Shown here: positions 7,632 to 10,821 of the stretch, one piece after another
Layout: each line of letters starts with the position of its first letter
Position numbering within the stretch: the first letter of the stretch is position 1
Assembly (NCBI GenBank): GCA_964609795.1
Contig: CAZSTC010000072.1
Coordinates: 1 to 10,821 of the forward strand
DNA: 10,821 nt
DNA from: UBA1412 sp964609795
Lineage (GTDB): Bacteria; Verrucomicrobiota; Verrucomicrobiia; Limisphaerales; UBA1412
Direction of reading: 5' to 3'
Notes under the pieces: model-generated
Database searches by the model: none
Told to the model about the DNA's origin: nothing
Seen by the model: the letters and a program-made list of their open reading frames with translations, nothing else
Position numbers and translations under genes: made by a program

Positions 7632-8786
7632 ATGAACGAAGCCGGCGGTAATCTGAGTAATCGCTACGTGGTCATCATGGCCGGGGGACGCGGTGAGCGC
7701 TTCTGGCCGGTAAGCCGCCAGGCGACTCCAAAGCAATTGATCAAGCTTCTGGGCGCACGCTCTCTGCTTCAACAGGCGGTGGACCGAGTCCTGCCGGTCG
7801 TCGAAGCCGATCATATTTTCATTATCACCAACCTGCAGCAGGCCGATGCGGTTCGCAAGCAGCTGCCCGAGTTGCCTGATGAAAACATCATCGCTGAACC
7901 TGTCGGGCGCGATACCTGCGCAGCCGTAACGCTGGGGGCCGCACTGGTCGCCGCTCGCAATCCGCAGGGCGTCATGGCGGTCCTTTCGGCCGATCATCTG
8001 ATTCCTACGGTCGAGCTTTTCCGCCAGACCCTCCTGGATGCCTGGTCCTTGGCTGAGGAATCCGAGGCGCTCATTACGCTGGGGATCCGTCCCACTGAAC
8101 CCTCCACCGGTTATGGGTATATACGGCTGGGTGAAGTTCTTGCTCCGGAAGCCGACTCCCCTGCCCCGGCTCTGAAAAGGAGAATCACTCCCTTTCACAA
8201 GGCGCTGGCCTTCGTGGAAAAACCGAACCTGGAAACCGCGGAGAAATACCTGGCCTCAGGCGATTATCGCTGGAATGCCGGGATGTTTCTCTGGTCCTGC
8301 GAGACTCTTTTCAAGAACCTGCGCCAGCATCAGCCGTTCATGGCCGATGCATTCCTGCGCTGGAAAGCGGCCGCAAGCGCCTCAGCCGATCACTTGAAAC
8401 AGACGCTGGAAGAGGATTACCCGGGGATTACGAAAATCTCCATTGATTTCGCCCTCATGGAGAAAGCGCACAATATCCTGGTGGCGGATACCTCCTTCGA
8501 ATGGGACGACTTGGGCTCCTGGCCTGCGCTCATGCGGCACCTGCAGCATGACGGCGCGGGCAACTGCTCCAATACACCCTTCATCTGCCTGGATTCGGAT
8601 GAAAATCTGGTTTTCGATGTACGCCGGAAACTTTCCCGTACCCCGACGGCTTTGCTGGGTATCCAGAAATCGCTCGTCATTTTCACCGATGATGTCACCC
8701 TGATCGCCCATCAATCTCAATCGCAGAGGATTAAAGAGCTTTTGGCGAAGATTTCCCAATCCTCAGAGTACCAACATCTCCTTTAA
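7632..8786 (+). CDS. manC: Mannose-1-phosphate guanylyltransferase
   Basis: Nucleotidyltransferase making GDP-mannose from mannose 1-phosphate and GTP, a precursor for cell-surface glycans. The N-terminal nucleotide-binding signature AGGRGERFWPVSR is at 17-29. The family block EPVGRDTCAA comes later, VEKP is at 195-198 and GDYRWNAGMF at 210-219. At 384 residues it is the single-domain form without a phosphomannose isomerase domain. The ATG at 7632 was chosen; an in-frame ATG at 7590 lies inside purL and adds residues with no family support, and a GTG at 7620 is also possible. It lies 16 bases after purL and 8 bases before the epimerase gene, suggesting one transcript. In the literature similar single-domain enzymes are called manC or cpsB. 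Confidence 0.93.
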   Translation: MNEAGGNLSNRYVVIMAGGRGERFWPVSRQATPKQLIKLLGARSLLQQAVDRVLPVVEADHIFIITNLQQADAVRKQLPELPDENIIAEPVGRDTCAAVTLGAALVAARNPQGVMAVLSADHLIPTVELFRQTLLDAWSLAEESEALITLGIRPTEPSTGYGYIRLGEVLAPEADSPAPALKRRITPFHKALAFVEKPNLETAEKYLASGDYRWNAGMFLWSCETLFKNLRQHQPFMADAFLRWKAAASASADHLKQTLEEDYPGITKISIDFALMEKAHNILVADTSFEWDDLGSWPALMRHLQHDGAGNCSNTPFICLDSDENLVFDVRRKLSRTPTALLGIQKSLVIFTDDVTLIAHQSQSQRIKELLAKISQSSEYQHLL

Positions 8787-8794
8787 CGAATTTC

Positions 8795-9520
8795 ATGAAA
8801 AACCACACGCACATCAAAGAAGAGGTCTGCAAGGCCAATATCAGGCTCAAAACTGAAGCCCTGGTCGTTCTGACCTGGGGCAACGTCAGCGCCATTGACC
8901 GCGAGCAAGGCCTGGTCGCCATCAAGCCTTCCGGGGTGCCCTATGACAAGCTCAGACCCGAACATATCGTGCTGGTGGATTTGGAGAGCGGTCAGCCCGT
9001 AGAAGAGGGCTCTCTCAATCCCAGCTCCGATACGCCGACCCATCTGGAGCTCTACCGCAACTTCCCCGGCATCGGCTCCATTGTCCATACGCACAGCCTG
9101 CAGGCGACGGTTTGGGCACAAGCCTGTGTAGAAATTCCCGTTTTCGGAACCACCCACGCCGATTACTTCAGCGGCTCCATTCCCTGCACCCGGATCATGT
9201 GGCCCGAAGAGGTTCAGACCGATTACGAACTCAATACGGGTAAGCTCATCGTGGAATGTTTTAAGGAACTGGACCCAATGCTCTGCCCGGCAGTGCTGGT
9301 CGCCCATCACGGACCTTTCGTCTGGGGCAAAAGCCCGGAGGAAGCCGTGGCCAATGCGGTCGTCCTGGAGCAAGTGGCCCTGATGGCGACCCAAACCAGG
9401 CTCATCAAGCCCAATGCCCATTACATCCCTCAGCACCTGCTCAATAAACACTTCTCCCGCAAACACGGCTCAGGCGCCTACTACGGCCAGAAGGAAGGCC
9501 CCGGCAGCGAGAAGAACTAA
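8795..9520 (+). CDS. araD: L-ribulose-5-phosphate 4-epimerase (class II aldolase family)
   Basis: Zinc enzyme interconverting L-ribulose 5-phosphate and D-xylulose 5-phosphate, linking L-arabinose or ascorbate catabolism to the pentose phosphate pathway. The sequence resembles E. coli AraD/UlaF/SgbE closely: TWGNVS (27-32), IKPSGV (43-48), SSDTPTHLELY (77-87), HTHS (98-101), THADYFSG (120-127), HGPFVWGK (172-179) and KHGSGAYYGQ (223-232). By recall of the E. coli enzyme, Asp79, His98, His100 and His172 match the metal-binding set, with Asp123 and Tyr230 as catalytic acid and base. A nine-residue tail (KEGPGSEKN) extends beyond the usual YYGQ end. No araA or araB is near, so a sister activity (ulaF or sgbE) is equally possible. 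There is no Shine-Dalgarno. After the stop, GGGCAAT (9547-9553) pairs with ATTGCCC (9574-9580), but no T-run follows. Confidence 0.92.
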   Translation: MKNHTHIKEEVCKANIRLKTEALVVLTWGNVSAIDREQGLVAIKPSGVPYDKLRPEHIVLVDLESGQPVEEGSLNPSSDTPTHLELYRNFPGIGSIVHTHSLQATVWAQACVEIPVFGTTHADYFSGSIPCTRIMWPEEVQTDYELNTGKLIVECFKELDPMLCPAVLVAHHGPFVWGKSPEEAVANAVVLEQVALMATQTRLIKPNAHYIPQHLLNKHFSRKHGSGAYYGQKEGPGSEKN

Positions 9521-9535
9521 AAATCCTGAGTATTT

Positions 9536-9676
9536 ATGAGAGGGATGGGCAATGACATAGTATGTGCTCTCTTATTGCCCCTTATTCTGGCGGGGACAGG
9601 GTTTAGCCAAGAAGTAGCTGAATTTGCGTTTTATTCCGGGAGTCGCTCATCGTACATTTTCCCGGCTACATTATAG
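9536..9676 (+). pseudogene. Truncated fragment of a secreted-protein gene (46 codons)
   Basis: An open frame begins with MRGMGNDIVCALLLPLILAG and continues TGFSQEVAEFAFYSG before stopping after 46 residues. The short charged start, the hydrophobic core of about 12-14 residues and small residues before GFSQE resemble a signal peptide with cleavage near FSQ. The frame ends at TAG (9674-9676), overlapping the 3' end of the convergent AT-rich gene, at about the point where base composition changes. The simplest reading is the 5' remnant of an exported-protein gene broken off by an insertion or deletion. It could instead be a real very small secreted peptide, or chance. No Shine-Dalgarno is visible. 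Confidence 0.4.
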
Positions 9677-10493
9677 CTTTTGTCGGGCAGGCTTTTTTGC
9701 ACTCATAGCATAGGATACATTCTGTTCCGTTTTTCCTACTGCGCTTAATATCAAGCAGATCCACATCCATAGGGCAGGCTTTTTTGCATTTGCCGCAAGA
9801 AATACATGCATCCGGGTTTACCTTGATTCGGAGCATTGAATAATAGCTCGCTGGTTTAAGAATAACAGCTATGGGGCAGACGTATTTGCAAAAAGCACGA
9901 TTATCCTTCAACGCGAAAGCAAGTATAATCCCAATTATATAGTAAATTATATTCCCTACAACAAAACTGATGAACATTATTTTTTCTATATTATAAGAAT
10001 AAAATAAGTAAATTATCAGTACATATAAAAAGGATATAATAAAGACAACTATCCTGAACCTCCCCCATTTCTCACGCCGCGGCTTTTTCGGCGTTTTATA
10101 CGGCAAAAAATCCAGCACCATTGCAGTCCAACAGGCATATCCACACCAGCCTCTGCCGAACAGCAACGGGCCAACAATTTTCGCCACAAGGTAGTGAATG
10201 ACCGCCGCTTGAAATACTCCCAAAAAGAGGTAGTAGAAAAAACCTTCTATCTGCATATTCTCGCGGCAGATGATGCCGAGAAATACCAGGATATAGAGGC
10301 CGATGGCAAGCTGTAATAGGATCCTCGCATATTTGACCCCGGAGATATGCAGTGCCAGTCCGACGGCACCCACAGTCCCGATGTAGGTAAAATTCAGAAG
10401 AAAAAACAAATGATCCAAAGAAAGCCATAAACTGACTGCCAGCGCCTCAAATGCAAGCCACAGGAGTATTGGAATTTTGTATTCTTTCAACAT
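9666..10493 (-). CDS. NapH-type membrane polyferredoxin (4Fe-4S binding protein)
   Basis: A 275-residue integral membrane iron-sulfur protein of the NapH/YccM-like 4Fe-4S family, which passes electrons between the quinone pool and partner redox enzymes. Six hydrophobic segments can be seen, at about 7-26, 29-50, 56-77, 84-104, 147-166 and 172-196. Two Cys-x3-Cys pairs, as in this family, occur at GRGWCGYAC (C117, C121) and FCKYVCP (C202, C206). Two classic ferredoxin motifs sit at the C-terminus: C230, C233, C236, C240P and C259, C262, C265, C269P. The ATG at 10493 is preferred over the GTG at 10499 because GAGGG lies 5 bases before it. No nap, nos, rnf or other partner genes are present, so the role is undefined. 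Composition is strikingly AT-rich (the + strand block 9961-10020 has 10 G/C of 60), unlike the neighbours, suggesting acquisition by transfer. Confidence 0.9.
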   Translation of the reverse strand: MLKEYKIPILLWLAFEALAVSLWLSLDHLFFLLNFTYIGTVGAVGLALHISGVKYARILLQLAIGLYILVFLGIICRENMQIEGFFYYLFLGVFQAAVIHYLVAKIVGPLLFGRGWCGYACWTAMVLDFLPYKTPKKPRREKWGRFRIVVFIISFLYVLIIYLFYSYNIEKIMFISFVVGNIIYYIIGIILAFALKDNRAFCKYVCPIAVILKPASYYSMLRIKVNPDACISCGKCKKACPMDVDLLDIKRSRKNGTECILCYECKKACPTKAIM

Positions 10494-10498
10494 TCTCA

Positions 10499-10517
10499 CC
10501 CTCTATTAATCCTTATA
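10499..10517 (-). promoter_or_regulatory. Ribosome binding site and weak -10 box of the polyferredoxin gene
   Basis: On the - strand GAGGG (10503-10499) sits 5 bases before the ATG, a clear Shine-Dalgarno. TATAAG (10517-10512) is a five-of-six match to a -10 box but has no good -35 partner and would leave a very short leader, so only the ribosome binding site is well supported. Confidence 0.5.
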
Positions 10518-10701
10518 TTGGAGAAAAGGTACTTTAAAAACATCTGCAAAAACCGATCCAGATGGTACAAGAGTCATTCATCAAAAACAACGTTGGAATG
10601 TAAAACGGCGACGATGCAATACGGAAGGGCTGCCCTTTCTTCACCTGGAAACGGTCCTCCGCGGGAAACACCAAAATAATTCAGATATTTCCAAATACAG
10701 C

Positions 10702-10730
10702 TTGCTAAGAAAAGCCTCTTCAGATATAGT
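10702..10730 (+). promoter_or_regulatory. Promoter of the initiator tRNA gene
   Basis: TTGCTA (10702-10707) and TATAGT (10725-10730) are separated by exactly 17 bases. The following stretch before the tRNA is GC-rich (cctcgcg), like the discriminators of growth-rate-controlled stable RNA promoters. Transcription would begin around 10737, just before the mature tRNA 5' end. The rest of 10504-10701 contains no gene I can support. Confidence 0.65.
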
Positions 10731-10745
10731 CTTCCTCGCGTTGGA

Positions 10746-10821
<76 letters not shown>

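Noticed and set aside
9547..9580. Hairpin GGGCAAT/ATTGCCC as terminator of the pur-manC-araD run
   Set aside because: The stem is perfect, but the loop is 20 bases and no T-run follows, so it is not a convincing intrinsic terminator.

Overview
This looks like a stretch of chromosome from a moderately GC-rich bacterium. It carries translation and ribosome-assembly genes, purine and sugar metabolism genes, and a foreign-looking AT-rich segment beside a tRNA gene. The small PurL with separate PurS and PurQ argues against gamma- or beta-proteobacteria, which use one large PurL. A PolB-type 3'-5' exonuclease, an ObgE with a long insertion and mostly Shine-Dalgarno-poor starts would fit the Verrucomicrobiota (Opitutae-like). 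That placement is a tentative inference from protein style, not something the sequence proves.

Left part (1-2940, + strand): a predicted 3'-5' exonuclease, then rplU-rpmA-obgE, a widely conserved cluster (ribosomal proteins L21 and L27, and the 50S-assembly GTPase Obg). rplU is preceded by about 185 bases holding a weak promoter candidate and two consecutive stem-loops. A strong terminator lies between rpmA and obgE. A second, two-way terminator follows obgE and also serves the convergent gene to its right.

Middle (2965-9520): a lone HlyD/membrane-fusion-type protein lies on the - strand. Divergent from it, a tightly spaced + strand run reads purS-purQ-purL-manC-araD (gaps of 20, 30, 16 and 8 bases). 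PurS, PurQ and PurL together form FGAM synthase of de novo purine synthesis. The last two genes encode mannose-1-phosphate guanylyltransferase and L-ribulose-5-phosphate 4-epimerase.

Right part (9521-10821): a 46-codon reading frame that starts with a convincing signal peptide stops within a few bases of where composition drops sharply. It abuts a convergent, AT-rich - strand gene for a six-helix, four-cluster-motif NapH-type polyferredoxin that has a clear Shine-Dalgarno. After about 250 bases without a convincing gene comes a good promoter and a complete initiator tRNA-fMet ending exactly at the window edge. Its anticodon stem has only two of the three usual G:C pairs.

No CRISPR array, rRNA or insertion sequence was seen. 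No clearly novel system is evident. The best leads are the Obg insertion, the rplU leader, the initiator tRNA variant and the composition break at about 9660.
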